The notes beneath the pieces were generated by a model. That model had not been told where the DNA came from and ran no database searches. It was given only the letters and a program-made list of their open reading frames with translations. Position numbers and translations under genes: made by a program. A DNA stretch of 56,823 nucleotides from Parafrankia elaeagni (GTDB taxonomy: Bacteria; Actinomycetota; Actinomycetes; Frankiales; Frankiaceae), in contig NZ_KB893736.1 in the NCBI RefSeq assembly GCF_000374165.1, forward strand, positions 1 through 56,823, written 5' to 3'. Shown piece after piece: positions 35,999 through 44,985 of the stretch. How positions within the stretch are numbered: the first letter of the stretch is position 1; each line of letters starts with the position of its first letter.

Positions 35999-37228
35999 TC
36001 AGGTGAGAAGGGAGGCGGTGCCGCCGTCGACCGATGCCGAGACAACGGTGTCGATCTCCTCCCAGCAGCCGTTGCGCGCGGCACTGCGCTCCACCGCGGC
36101 GAGGACCTGCTGGACCCGCAGGCCCTCGGCGAAGGAGGGCACCGGATTGTCGCCTCGACCGAGGGCCACCAGAAAATCCCGGATCTCGTGGATGAAGGTG
36201 TGGTCGTAGCCGAGGCCGTGCCCGGGCGGCCACCAGCCGTCCAGATAGGGATGGGTCGGCTCCGTCACCAGGATGCGACGGAATCCGGCGGTGGCCGGAT
36301 CCCCGGTGTGATCATGGAACGACAGTTCGTTCATCGCCTCGAAATCAAAGGCAAGGCTGCCGGCGGATCCGTTGATTTCGAGACGGATGGCGTTCTTGCG
36401 GCCGGACGCGAATCTGGTGGCTTCGAAGGAGGCGACGCCGCCGCCCGAAAGCCGGCTGTTGAACAGCGCGCAGTCGTCGACCGTCACCGTTCCCAGCTGT
36501 TCCCCGGGCGGGGCCACCGCGTCGCCCACCGCTGCCGGCGGCAGCGGGCGTTCCCTGACGAAGGTCTCGGTCAGGGCCGAGACGCCGGTGAGCAGCTCCC
36601 CGGTGACGAACTGGGCCAGGTCGATGATGTGCGCACCGATGTCACCGAGTGCGCCCGAGCCGGCCCGGTCACGGCGCAGCCTCCACACCAGCGGGTACTC
36701 GGGGTCGACGATCCAGTCCTGGAGGTACTGGGCCCGAACGTGTCGGATCGTTCCGAGCCGGCCCGCCGTGACGATCTCGCGGGCGAGCGCGATGGCAGGT
36801 ACCCGGCGGTAGTTGAACCCCACCATCGAACGCACCCCGTGGCGGGCCGCGCGCTCGGCGGCCCTCGTCATGGCCACAGCCTCCTCGACCGTGTTGGCCA
36901 GGGGCTTCTCGCACAGGACGTGCTTGCCGGCCTCAAGCGCCGCGATGGCGATCTCGGCGTGGTTGTCGCCCGGTGTGCACACGTCCACGAGCGCAACATC
37001 GTCGCGCTCCACCAGCCGACGCCAGTCGGTCTCCGCAGACAACCATCCGAGGCGTCCTGCCGCCGCGTTCACCTTCTCGGCGTCGCGGCCGCAGACGACC
37101 GTCATCTCCGGGGTGACGGGCAGATCGAAGACGTGGCTGACATTGCGCCAGGCATGCGAATGCGTAGCGCCCATGAACGTGTAGCCCACCATGCCGACGC
37201 CCAGCGTCAGCTTGTCGTCCTGAGACAA
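35999..37228 (-). CDS. Gfo/Idh/MocA-family NAD(P)-dependent dehydrogenase
   Basis: The Rossmann domain (residues 1-130) shows GVGMVGYTFMGATHSHAW, VDVCTPGDNHAEIA and the family mark CEKPLANTVEEA with its Lys. The C-terminal alpha/beta domain has GALGDIGAHIIDLAQFVTG. The family oxidises a hydroxyl of sugars, inositols or glycosides. In this setting, between isomerases and a sugar importer, it probably acts on the imported compound. A few residues after the catalytic region, an insertion PLPPAAVGDAVAPPG is lineage-specific. The ATG at 37228 fits the family start. The stop is about 120 bases upstream of the isomerase gene. Confidence 0.88.
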   Translation of the reverse strand: MSQDDKLTLGVGMVGYTFMGATHSHAWRNVSHVFDLPVTPEMTVVCGRDAEKVNAAAGRLGWLSAETDWRRLVERDDVALVDVCTPGDNHAEIAIAALEAGKHVLCEKPLANTVEEAVAMTRAAERAARHGVRSMVGFNYRRVPAIALAREIVTAGRLGTIRHVRAQYLQDWIVDPEYPLVWRLRRDRAGSGALGDIGAHIIDLAQFVTGELLTGVSALTETFVRERPLPPAAVGDAVAPPGEQLGTVTVDDCALFNSRLSGGGVASFEATRFASGRKNAIRLEINGSAGSLAFDFEAMNELSFHDHTGDPATAGFRRILVTEPTHPYLDGWWPPGHGLGYDHTFIHEIRDFLVALGRGDNPVPSFAEGLRVQQVLAAVERSAARNGCWEEIDTVVSASVDGGTASLLT

Positions 37229-37273
37229 AAGAAACCTCCGCCCGGTCCTCGCCTTCTACCTCGCGGCGAGGAA

Positions 37274-38326
37274 CTACTCGAAACCGACGGCCAGATAGTC
37301 GTCGACGTTGTCCCTGGTCACGACCGCCGAATAGGTCGTGATCGACGCCGGGACCTCATGCTCGGCCATACCGCTCAGCCCTGATCCCTGAGCAAGCAGG
37401 CGGGCCAGCGAGATCGCCGAGGAGGACATGCTCGGGCTGTAGAGCACCGTGGCCTTGATCACGGCGTTGTCGCTTTTGATCTGGTCCATCACCCTGCGGG
37501 ATCCGGCGCCTCCGACCATGAAGAACTCGTCCTCGCGGCCGGCCTGCCGGATCGCGGCCTCCACCCCGATTCCCTGGTCGTCGTCGTGGTTCCACAACGC
37601 GTCGATCTGGCCCTCGGCCTGCAGGATCTGGGCGGTGACCTCCTGACCGGTCGCGGCCGTGAAATCGGCCGCCTGCCGCGCGGCGACCGACAGGCCCCGC
37701 GCCTCCAGCGCCTCGCGGAAGCCCCGGCTGCGCTCCTGGGTCAGCTCGAGGCTGTCGATGCCGGCGATCTCGACGATCACGGGGTTGTTGACGTTGCGGC
37801 TGCGCAGAGTGTCGGCGATGTAGCGGCCGGCGTTGGCGCCCATGCCGTAGTTGTCGCCGCCGATCCAGGTCCGATAGGCCAGCGGCGAGGCGAAGACGCG
37901 GTCGAGGTTGACCACCGGGATGCCCGCCGACATCGCCTCTGTCGCGATCTCGGTGAGGGCGTTGCCGTCGAAGGGCAGGATGACCAGCGCGTCGACCTCC
38001 CGGTCGATCAGGGTCCTGACCGCGGAGATCTGCTGCTGGACGTCGTTGGTTCCCTCGGTGGCCTGCAGTGTGACGTCGGAGAACTGGTCCGCCTGGGCCG
38101 TGGCGTTCAGGCTGATCGCGCCCATCCAGCCGTGGTCCGCCGCAGGCGCCGAGAACCCGATCGTGACGGGTCGCCCGGGCGCTGCGGAGGCGTTGGTGGC
38201 CGTGGTCGTCGTGCCGGACGAGTCCGAGTCGTTGCTCGTGCACGCGGCAAGTGCTGCGGTGGCACCCGCGGCCGCACTCCCCAGGAAAAAGCGACGGTTC
38301 AGTAATCTGGGGGATAACTGGGTCAT
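37274..38326 (-). CDS. Sugar ABC transporter substrate-binding lipoprotein
   Basis: The N-terminus LNRRFFLGSAAAGATAALAAC contains both an RR motif and a lipobox Cys, so export is probably Tat-type followed by lipidation. The mature protein is of the ribose/galactose (periplasmic-binding type 1) family: VTIGFSAPAADHGWMGAISLN, LIDREVDALVILPFDGNAL, IPVVNLDRVF and IDALWNHDDDQGIGVEAAI. It captures a sugar-like ligand for the permease and ATPase encoded just upstream. It lies about 100 bases after the permease gene. Confidence 0.9.
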   Translation of the reverse strand: MTQLSPRLLNRRFFLGSAAAGATAALAACTSNDSDSSGTTTTATNASAAPGRPVTIGFSAPAADHGWMGAISLNATAQADQFSDVTLQATEGTNDVQQQISAVRTLIDREVDALVILPFDGNALTEIATEAMSAGIPVVNLDRVFASPLAYRTWIGGDNYGMGANAGRYIADTLRSRNVNNPVIVEIAGIDSLELTQERSRGFREALEARGLSVAARQAADFTAATGQEVTAQILQAEGQIDALWNHDDDQGIGVEAAIRQAGREDEFFMVGGAGSRRVMDQIKSDNAVIKATVLYSPSMSSSAISLARLLAQGSGLSGMAEHEVPASITTYSAVVTRDNVDDYLAVGFE

Positions 38327-38428
38327 TTTTTTACTTCCTTAGGTGTCGAGGTCCCGGCGACAGCCTGGATGAGATGGTTTCCGTTTTTTGCGCGGGGAGG
38401 GCAGGGCAGGGCAGCGCAGATCGGCCGG

Positions 38429-39460
38429 CTAGGAGGATCGCGCTCTTCCGCGCCGTTGCAGCAGCACGGCCGCCACGATGATGGCACCTTTGGCGATGTT
38501 CTGGATGGGCGTCGACAGATTGTTGAGGATGAACAGGTTGGTGATGGTGGTGAAGATGAGAACACCGAGAATGGAGCCGATCAGGGAGCCGCGTCCCCCG
38601 CTCAGCAGCGTCCCGCCGATGATGACGGCCGCGATGGCGTCCAGCTCGTAAAGGGTGCCGTGGGTGCTGGCCCCCGTGTTCGTCTGCGCCGTCAGCATGA
38701 CTGCGGCAATGCCGCAGCACAGCCCCGACAGCAGATAGAGCAGCGCGGTGTGCCGCCGCACGTTGATTCCGGCGAGCCGGGCCGCCTCCGGGTTCCCGCC
38801 GACGGCATAGGTACGGCGACCGAACGTGGTGCGGTTCAGCAGTATCCAGCCGAGTACGCAGACGACGGCGAGAATGTAGACCAGCATGGGGATGCCGAGC
38901 CATTTCGCCAGGGCGATGTCGGCGAAGGTGTTCACCTCCACGACCTGGGAGCGGCGGTTCGACATCTGTTCGGCGAGGCCGCGGGCGGAGGCGAGCATCG
39001 CGAGGGTGACGATGAACGGAACCAGGCGGCCGTAGGCGATCAGTGCCCCGTTGATCAGGCCGGCGCCCGCGCCGACCACCAGCGCGGTGAACACCATGGC
39101 GGCCAGGCCCAGATCCTGGGTGGCGACGGTGGTCGACCAGACCGAGGCCAGCGCGATGATCGCGCCGACGGACAGATCGATGCCTCCCCCGATGATGACG
39201 AAGGTCATCCCGACCGTGACGATGCCGATGACCGAAGCCGTGGTGAGGATGTTGATGACGTTGGATCTCGTGAGGAAGGTGTCGGCCTCGGTCACCGCGC
39301 CGATGACTGCGAGCACCGCCAGGACCCCGACCAGGCTGAGGATCCGGGACTCACCAGCCAGCGCCAGCAGCTTCCCCGGAGCCCGCGGAACCCGGGCCGG
39401 TGCCGTGGGCGTCCCGACCGGGGTCTCCTCCTTCGCCGGGACGGAGATCTGCCCGTTCAT
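38429..39460 (-). CDS. Ribose-type ABC transporter permease
   Basis: From the ATG at 39460, which overlaps the ATPase stop as ATGA, 343 residues give about nine membrane helices (LVGVLAVLAVIGAVTEA, VIGIVTVGMTFVIIGGGIDLSVG, AMVFTALVVGAGAGLINGAL, IPMLVYILAVVCVLGWI and others). GGGIDLSVGAIIAL and LDAIAAVIIGGTLLSGGRG are hallmarks of RbsC-like permeases. The N-terminal cytoplasmic tail of about 35 residues is low in complexity. Confidence 0.9.
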   Translation of the reverse strand: MNGQISVPAKEETPVGTPTAPARVPRAPGKLLALAGESRILSLVGVLAVLAVIGAVTEADTFLTRSNVINILTTASVIGIVTVGMTFVIIGGGIDLSVGAIIALASVWSTTVATQDLGLAAMVFTALVVGAGAGLINGALIAYGRLVPFIVTLAMLASARGLAEQMSNRRSQVVEVNTFADIALAKWLGIPMLVYILAVVCVLGWILLNRTTFGRRTYAVGGNPEAARLAGINVRRHTALLYLLSGLCCGIAAVMLTAQTNTGASTHGTLYELDAIAAVIIGGTLLSGGRGSLIGSILGVLIFTTITNLFILNNLSTPIQNIAKGAIIVAAVLLQRRGRARSS

Positions 39461-41073
39461 ACGACGGCACCGCCTTCCATGACAAGATCGAGAACGGAGC
39501 GCTCGTCGAGGGCCTCCGCGTCCGCCTCCCGCACCACCCGGCCCTCTCGCAGCACGAGCACCCGGTCGGCCAGACCAAGCACCTCGGGGATCTCGCTGGA
39601 CACCAGCAGGACGCCCAGTCCGGCGTCGGCAAGCTGGCGGATCAGCGCGTACAACTCCGCCCGTGCCCCGATGTCGACACCTCGGGTGGGTTCGTCCAGC
39701 AGCAGCAGGCGACATTCCCGCAACAGCCACCGCGCGAGCACGGCCTTCTGCTGGTTGCCGCCGGACAGCAGTCGGGCGAGGCGCTGCGGGGCCGCGGGGC
39801 GAAGGTCGAGTGTCCGGATCAGGCGGGTGGCGTCATCCCTTTCCCGACGCCGGTCCAGCCAACCCAGTCTGGAGTAGCGCGACAGCGAGGCCACACTGAC
39901 GTTCTGTGTGATCGAATGGTCGAGAAACAGCGCCTGGCTCTTGCGTTCCTCGGGGGCGAGCCCCATGCCGCGGGAGACCGCGGCGGAGACAGTGCCCGGG
40001 CGCAGCACCCTGCCCTCGAACAACACACGGCCGCTGTCGGCTCGACGTGCTCCGTAGATGGTCTCCAGGATCTCCGACCGTCCGGAGCCGACCAGACCGG
40101 CGAGCCCGAGGACCTCCCCGCCGCGCAGGGTGAACGAGATGTCGGTGAACTCGCCGTGCCGGGTGAGGCCCTCCACCCTCAGTACCTCGTTCCGCTCCGG
40201 CTCCGGCTCGCTCCGGTCCGCCGGATCCAACGGGTTCAACGGGTTCAAGGGGTTCAAGGGGTCTGCCGGGCCCAGCAGGTCCCCCGGGTCCGATGTCTTC
40301 TCCGTGGCCGTGCGGGAGCGGCGCGGCGGAAAGGCGTTCTCGATCGACCGGCCGGTCATCAGGGAGACGATCTGCGAGGTGGGCGTGTTCTTGGCGTCGA
40401 TTCCGGAGGCTGCGGTGTGCCCCTCCCGGAGCACCGTCACCCGATCACCGATCTCCCGGATCTCCGCCAACCGGTGCGAAATGTAGAGGATGGCCACATC
40501 TCTGGCGGCGAGTTCCCGGATCACCCGGAAGAGATTGTCGACCTCGTCGGCGGCCAGAACGGCGGACGGTTCGTCCATCACTATCATCCGTGCGTCGCGA
40601 GAAAGCGCTCGAGCCATGCTCACGATCTGCTTCGCGGCCGCCGATAATCGACCGACCTCACGCCGGGCCGGGATCTCGCTGTGCCCCAGTCGTTCCAGCA
40701 GGCCGGCCGCCGCGGCATAGGTGTCGCCGCGGCGGACGAAGCCGAGGCTGGACCGTTCGTGCCCCAGGAAGATGTTCTCGGCCACGGAGAGCCCGTCCAC
40801 CAGGTCGAGCTCCTGGTAGATCGTGGCCACTCCGAGCCGTATCGCCGCGACCGGCGTCGCGAGACGGACCTCGGCGCCCTGCCAGCGGATGGTGCCCTCG
40901 TCCGGCTGCTGCGCCCCGGCCAGAATTTTGATCAACGTGGACTTGCCGGCACCGTTCTGCCCCAGCAGGCAGTGGACCTCGCCGGCCCGTACCTCCAGGT
41001 CGACGCCGCCCAGCGCCCGCACGCCGGGGAAGATCTTGACGATGTCGGACATCGCGAGCAGTGGAGGATTCAT
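39457..41073 (-). CDS. Sugar ABC transporter ATPase with two nucleotide-binding domains
   Basis: The ATG at 41073 overlaps the ROK gene's stop (ATGA), giving 538 residues. The first domain has Walker A GQNGAGKSTL (about 37-46), the signature RLSAAAKQIV and Walker B MIVMDEPSAV. The second has a degenerate Walker A GLVGSGRSE, LSGGNQQKAV and LLLLDEPTRGVDIG, exactly the RbsA/MglA design. Between the domains lies PLNPLNPLNPLDP, encoded by a short tandem repeat (about 40225-40260). It powers uptake through the adjacent permease. Confidence 0.93.
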   Translation of the reverse strand: MNPPLLAMSDIVKIFPGVRALGGVDLEVRAGEVHCLLGQNGAGKSTLIKILAGAQQPDEGTIRWQGAEVRLATPVAAIRLGVATIYQELDLVDGLSVAENIFLGHERSSLGFVRRGDTYAAAAGLLERLGHSEIPARREVGRLSAAAKQIVSMARALSRDARMIVMDEPSAVLAADEVDNLFRVIRELAARDVAILYISHRLAEIREIGDRVTVLREGHTAASGIDAKNTPTSQIVSLMTGRSIENAFPPRRSRTATEKTSDPGDLLGPADPLNPLNPLNPLDPADRSEPEPERNEVLRVEGLTRHGEFTDISFTLRGGEVLGLAGLVGSGRSEILETIYGARRADSGRVLFEGRVLRPGTVSAAVSRGMGLAPEERKSQALFLDHSITQNVSVASLSRYSRLGWLDRRRERDDATRLIRTLDLRPAAPQRLARLLSGGNQQKAVLARWLLRECRLLLLDEPTRGVDIGARAELYALIRQLADAGLGVLLVSSEIPEVLGLADRVLVLREGRVVREADAEALDERSVLDLVMEGGAVV

Positions 41074-42284
41074 GCCCGGTCCTCCGGATACGGCCGGGAC
41101 GAGGGGTCGGCCGAGAAGACCTGGTCGCTGATCAGGCGAGCCGCGCCAACGACGCCCGCGTCCTCGCCGAGTTCGGAGAGCACGATCGGCAGATTGCTCG
41201 TCGCCAAAGGCAGGGAGCGGCGGTAGACCACGGACCGGATCTCGGCCAGAAGCCCGTGCCCGAGACCGGCGACGCCACCGCCTATCACGATGAGGCCGGG
41301 ATTGAAGAAACTGACCAGACCGGCGAGGACCTGGCCCACCCGGCGACCGCCGTTGCGGATCAGCTCCATGGCGGCGGGGTCTCCGATGGCCACCGCGTGG
41401 GCCACATCCGCGGCGGTCAGCTGCCCGGCGTTCGCGAGCCGTTCGGCGAGGAAAGGCGAGTTCCCTGTCCGCGCCGCCGAGGTGGCGTCCCGGGCGAGGG
41501 CGGCCCCGCCGAAGTACGCCTCCAGGCAACCGGTGTTGCCGCAGGCGCACGGCGGGCCGGAGGCGTCGACGCTGATATGCCCGATGTCTCCGGCGCTGCC
41601 GTCGACTCCCCGGTAGCAACGGCCGTCGACGAACAGCGCCGCGCCGATACCGGTACCGATCTTCAGGAAGAGGAAGTCGTCCACGGACCGGGCGAGGCCG
41701 GCATGCCGCTCGCCGAGCCCCATGACGTTCACGTCGTTGTCCACGAGGACGGGACATCCCAGCGCCTGGGTCACCACGTCCCGGACCGGGAACTTGTGCC
41801 ATCCGGGCATGATCGGCGGGCTCACCGGGACTCCGTCGCGGAAGCTCACCGGGCCGGGGACACCCACTCCCGCGCCGTGCAGGTCATAGACGGTCTCCTC
41901 GGCCCGGAGCTTCTCGGCGATCCGCAGGACCTCCGAGAGCACGGCCTTGGGTCCCTGGCTGACGTCGAGTGGCTGGGACGCGCGCCGGACGATCTCCAGC
42001 CGACCCGTGGTGATCGCGACGTCGATCGAGGTCGCTCCGATGTCGACGGCGACGAAGCGGATGTCGGAGGACAACTGGACGATCGATGACCGACGGCCGC
42101 CCCGGGATGCGGCCAGCCCAGCGCTCTCGACCAGTCGGAGCTCCACGAGCCGGTCGAGCTCGCCGGCCACCTTGGATCTCGACAGTCCCACCGCCTCGCC
42201 GAGCTCGGCGCGGGAACGAGGCCCCTCATCCCGCAGTAGTCGGAGCAGGCGCGCCTGGTAAGCGTTCTCCGGCCTGACAGGCAT
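41070..42284 (-). CDS. ROK-family transcriptional regulator, first gene of the sugar operon
   Basis: The ATG at 42284 gives 404 residues. An N-terminal winged helix (PRSRAELGEAVGLSRSKVAGELDRL, about residues 22-46) is followed by the ROK sugar-kinase-like fold: FVAVDIGATSIDVAI, LVDNDVNVMGLGE, KIGTGIGAALFV, GDIGHI and the zinc motif CACGNTGCLE. It probably represses its own operon and releases DNA on binding a sugar. A GTG 18 bases upstream is an alternative start. Being the first gene of the operon suggests self-regulation. Confidence 0.88.
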   Translation of the reverse strand: MPVRPENAYQARLLRLLRDEGPRSRAELGEAVGLSRSKVAGELDRLVELRLVESAGLAASRGGRRSSIVQLSSDIRFVAVDIGATSIDVAITTGRLEIVRRASQPLDVSQGPKAVLSEVLRIAEKLRAEETVYDLHGAGVGVPGPVSFRDGVPVSPPIMPGWHKFPVRDVVTQALGCPVLVDNDVNVMGLGERHAGLARSVDDFLFLKIGTGIGAALFVDGRCYRGVDGSAGDIGHISVDASGPPCACGNTGCLEAYFGGAALARDATSAARTGNSPFLAERLANAGQLTAADVAHAVAIGDPAAMELIRNGGRRVGQVLAGLVSFFNPGLIVIGGGVAGLGHGLLAEIRSVVYRRSLPLATSNLPIVLSELGEDAGVVGAARLISDQVFSADPSSRPYPEDRA

Positions 42285-42380
42285 CAACCTCAACTCCACC
42301 CTCCCCCCATGGGGCAACGATTCGGACGCAAGCGTACGCCGTTTTGGCGCAACAAGGAACATGTTTTACTGGATCTCGTT

Positions 42381-42409
42381 CGACTTTCGTTTCGCAAAGA
42401 ACAAAGTCG
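42381..42409. promoter_or_regulatory. Inverted repeat, candidate ROK operator in the divergent spacer
   Basis: CGACTTT (42381-42387) and AAAGTCG (42403-42409) are perfect partners 15 bases apart, so their centres are about two helical turns apart. They lie in the AT-richer 330-base spacer between two divergently transcribed ROK regulator genes, the expected place for an operator serving both. The rest of the spacer contains no gene. Confidence 0.55.
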
Positions 42410-42615
42410 GCGTCGTGATCGTTGAGACCAGTACCCACTCGGCACTCCGGGCCGCCCGGCAGGCCGGTCGACCGCACAGAGCGCCCCAGAAGGGAGGGCT
42501 CGGCTACGGGATCCACCGATACCGCTCACCAGGAGTGACCCTTCGGCGTACTTATGTCGACAACCAGACAAAAGCGGGCGTCGATAGCAGAGAGTCAGGT
42601 GGAAAGACTAGGGTC

Positions 42616-43809
42616 ATGGCGCCTACATCCAAGGTCGTACGTTCTCCGACCCAACGGTCGGGAGGGGCGGGCGAGCTCTTCCAGCTGCTGCGAGACGGCC
42701 GGCCGCAGACCCGGGCGGACCTCGCTGCCCGCACAGGTCAGGCCCGTTCCACGATCGCCGCACGTGTCGAACAGCTGCTGGCCTCGGGTCTCGTCACCCC
42801 GACGGGAGAGTCCGCCTCCACCGGAGGGCGGCCACCCACCACCTTCGTCTTCAACCCGGCCGCGCGCCTGGTGGTGGCCGTCGACCTCGGAGCCCTGCAC
42901 GGGCACGTCGCGATCACGGATCTCGCCGCGAACGTCCTGGCCGAGCGCAGCGAGCCACTTCCGATCAACAACGGGCCGGACGACGTCCTCGGCTGGGTGG
43001 CGCGGACGGGGCTGGACCTGCTGGCGCAGAGCGGACGTTCGCTGACCGAGGTCGTGGGGGTCGGCGTCGGCCTGCCCGGACCGGTGAACCACGAGACGGG
43101 CCGGCTGACCAACCCGCCGATCATGCCGGGGTGGGACGACTACGACGTCCCGGTTCGGCTGAGTGCGGTCTTCCGGACCTCCGTGCTGGTCGACAACGAC
43201 GTGAACATCATGGCGCTGGGCGAGTACCACATGGCCTGGCGCAACGTCGACCACCTCCTCTTCGTCAAGATCGCCACTGGTATCGGCGCGGGCATCATCA
43301 ACGACGGACGGCTGAGTCGCGGCGCCCAGGGCGCGGCCGGCGACCTCGGCCACGTGGCGGTGGCGGGCCGGGAGGACGTGCCCTGCCGGTGCGGCAACGC
43401 CGGCTGTCTGGAGGCCGTGGCCAGCGGCCAGGCCATCGCGCAGTCGCTGCGCGAGCAGGGCCTCGACGTGCCCGGCAGCGACGAGGTCGTGGCGGCCGTA
43501 CGGGCCGGAAGCCTCCTCGCCGGCCAGACCGTGCGCCAGGCCGGGCGGGACATCGGCGGCGTCCTGGCCACGTGCGTGAGCCTGCTGAATCCGGCCGTGA
43601 TCGTGCTGGGTGGCGTCGTGGCCGAAGCCGGGGAGTATCTGCTGGCGGGTATCCGGGAGGTCGTCTACCGGCGTTCACTGCCGCTGGCCACCCAGCATCT
43701 GCGGATCGTCTCCTCCCAGGCGAAGGGACGCGCCGGCATCGTGGGCGCGTCCATCATGGTCACCGACCACGTACTGTCCCCGACGGCCGTGGAGGCCCTG
43801 CTGGCCTGA
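42616..43809 (+). CDS. Second ROK-family transcriptional regulator
   Basis: The ATG at 42616 follows GGAAAG and gives 397 residues. The winged-helix part (TRADLAARTGQARSTIAARVEQL) and the ROK fold (VVAVDLGALHGHVAI, LVDNDVNIMALGE, KIATGIGAGII, GDLGHV, zinc motif CRCGNAGCLE) are complete. It is clearly paralogous to the divergent regulator (shared LPLAT..L.IV and GIVGA tails). It may control the minus-strand genes that face its 3' end or share the operator in the spacer. Its stop lies inside a 17-base tandem repeat. Confidence 0.87.
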   Translation: MAPTSKVVRSPTQRSGGAGELFQLLRDGRPQTRADLAARTGQARSTIAARVEQLLASGLVTPTGESASTGGRPPTTFVFNPAARLVVAVDLGALHGHVAITDLAANVLAERSEPLPINNGPDDVLGWVARTGLDLLAQSGRSLTEVVGVGVGLPGPVNHETGRLTNPPIMPGWDDYDVPVRLSAVFRTSVLVDNDVNIMALGEYHMAWRNVDHLLFVKIATGIGAGIINDGRLSRGAQGAAGDLGHVAVAGREDVPCRCGNAGCLEAVASGQAIAQSLREQGLDVPGSDEVVAAVRAGSLLAGQTVRQAGRDIGGVLATCVSLLNPAVIVLGGVVAEAGEYLLAGIREVVYRRSLPLATQHLRIVSSQAKGRAGIVGASIMVTDHVLSPTAVEALLA

Positions 43810-43868
43810 GCCGTCAGCTGGCCTGAGCCGTCAGCTGGCCTGAGCCGTCGGCTGGCCTGAGCCGTCAG
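43801..43868. repeat. Four copies of a 17-base tandem repeat at a convergent gene junction
   Basis: CTGGCCTGAGCCGTCAG is repeated four times without a gap (third copy with one change). The first copy contains the ROK gene's TGA stop and the last contains the stop of the convergent isomerase gene (TCA on this strand). Each unit therefore carries a stop codon for either direction. Confidence 0.9.
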
Positions 43869-44875
43869 CGCCGGGTGGAGAACGCGGCGTCGAACGACGC
43901 GGCGGACGGCTGGATCGCGTTGAGGCCCCGGATGTACGCCAGCGCCTCGGGGGCACCGACGAGCCGGTCCATCCCGGCGTCCTCCCACTCGATCGAGATC
44001 GGCCCGTCGTAGCCGATGGCGTTCAGCGCGCGGAAACTGTCCTCCCAGGGCACGTCACCGCGCCCGGCCGAGACGAAGTCCCAGCCCCGGCGCGGATCCC
44101 CCCAGGGCAGGTGCGAGCCGAGCCGCCCGTTGCGGCCGTTGCCGACCCGCCGCCGGGTGTCCTTGCAGTCGACGTGGCAGATCCGGTCGGCGAAGTCCAG
44201 GATGAACGCCACCGGGTCGAGGTCCTGCCACACGAAGTGGCTCGGGTCCCAGTTCAGCCCGAACGCGGGATGGCGGTCGACGGCGTCGAGGGCGTGCAGC
44301 ACCGTCCAGTAGTCGTACGCGATCTCACTCGGGTGGGTCTCGAAGGCGAAGCGGACCCCGACCTCGGTGAAGACGTCGAGGATGGGGCGCCAGCGGTCGG
44401 CGAAGTCCCGGTAGCCCGCTGCCACCGTCTCGGCGGGCACCGGCGGGAACATCGCCACGGTGTGCCAGATCGACGAGCCGGTGAACCCGACGACGGTGCG
44501 CACCCCGAGCTTCGCGGCGACCCGGGCCGTGTCCGCCATCTCCGCGGCCGCCCGCTGCCGGACGCCTTCGGGCTCCCCGTCCCCCCAGATCCGGGCCGGC
44601 AGGATGGCCTGGTGACGGTCGTCGATCGGGTGGTCGCAGACGGCTTGGCCGACGAGATGGTTCGAGATGGCCCAGACCCGCAGGTTGTACTTGTTCAGGA
44701 TCTCTAACCTGCCGGGCAGGTAGTCGTCCTCGGTGAGGGCGCGGTCGATCTCCAGATGGTCGCCCCAGCAGGCGATCTCCAGCCCGTCGTAGCCCCACTG
44801 CGAGGCCAGCCGGCACACCTCGACGAACGGCAGGTCGGCCCACTGGCCGGTGAACAGGGTGATCGGACGGGGCAT
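43865..44875 (-). CDS. Sugar phosphate isomerase/epimerase (TIM barrel), cytoplasmic
   Basis: The 336-residue protein lacks a signal peptide. The barrel shows [48 protein letters not shown] (metal-binding Glu/His), [23 protein letters not shown] and [11 protein letters not shown], close to IolE/IolH-like and other inositol or sugar isomerases. A Tat-secreted relative lies 9 kb away. It follows the alkaline-phosphatase-type gene after about 100 bases holding a GAGGCCGGC-like repeat (44918-44985). Substrate unknown; a cyclitol or keto-sugar is plausible. Confidence 0.85.
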   Translation of the reverse strand: MPRPITLFTGQWADLPFVEVCRLASQWGYDGLEIACWGDHLEIDRALTEDDYLPGRLEILNKYNLRVWAISNHLVGQAVCDHPIDDRHQAILPARIWGDGEPEGVRQRAAAEMADTARVAAKLGVRTVVGFTGSSIWHTVAMFPPVPAETVAAGYRDFADRWRPILDVFTEVGVRFAFETHPSEIAYDYWTVLHALDAVDRHPAFGLNWDPSHFVWQDLDPVAFILDFADRICHVDCKDTRRRVGNGRNGRLGSHLPWGDPRRGWDFVSAGRGDVPWEDSFRALNAIGYDGPISIEWEDAGMDRLVGAPEALAYIRGLNAIQPSAASFDAAFSTRR

Positions 44876-44917
44876 GGCGGGCTCCTCCTGCGGAAGTCGG
44901 CTGCCGGGGCGAGGCCG

Positions 44918-44985
44918 GCGGGGTCGGCGAGGTCAGCGAGGCCAGCGAGGCCGGCGAGGTCAGCGAGGCCGGCGGGGTCAGCGGG
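44918..44985. repeat. Short imperfect repeats (GAGGCCGGC/GAGGTCAGC)
   Basis: About seven imperfect 9- or 18-base units rich in GAGGCC(A/G)GC and GAGGTC(A/G)GC occur between the isomerase start and the end of the EboF-like gene, whose C-terminus may extend into the first of them. Confidence 0.6.

Noticed and set aside
43801-43868. CRISPR array
   Set aside because: The copies are directly joined with no spacers and no cas genes are near; it is a simple tandem repeat.
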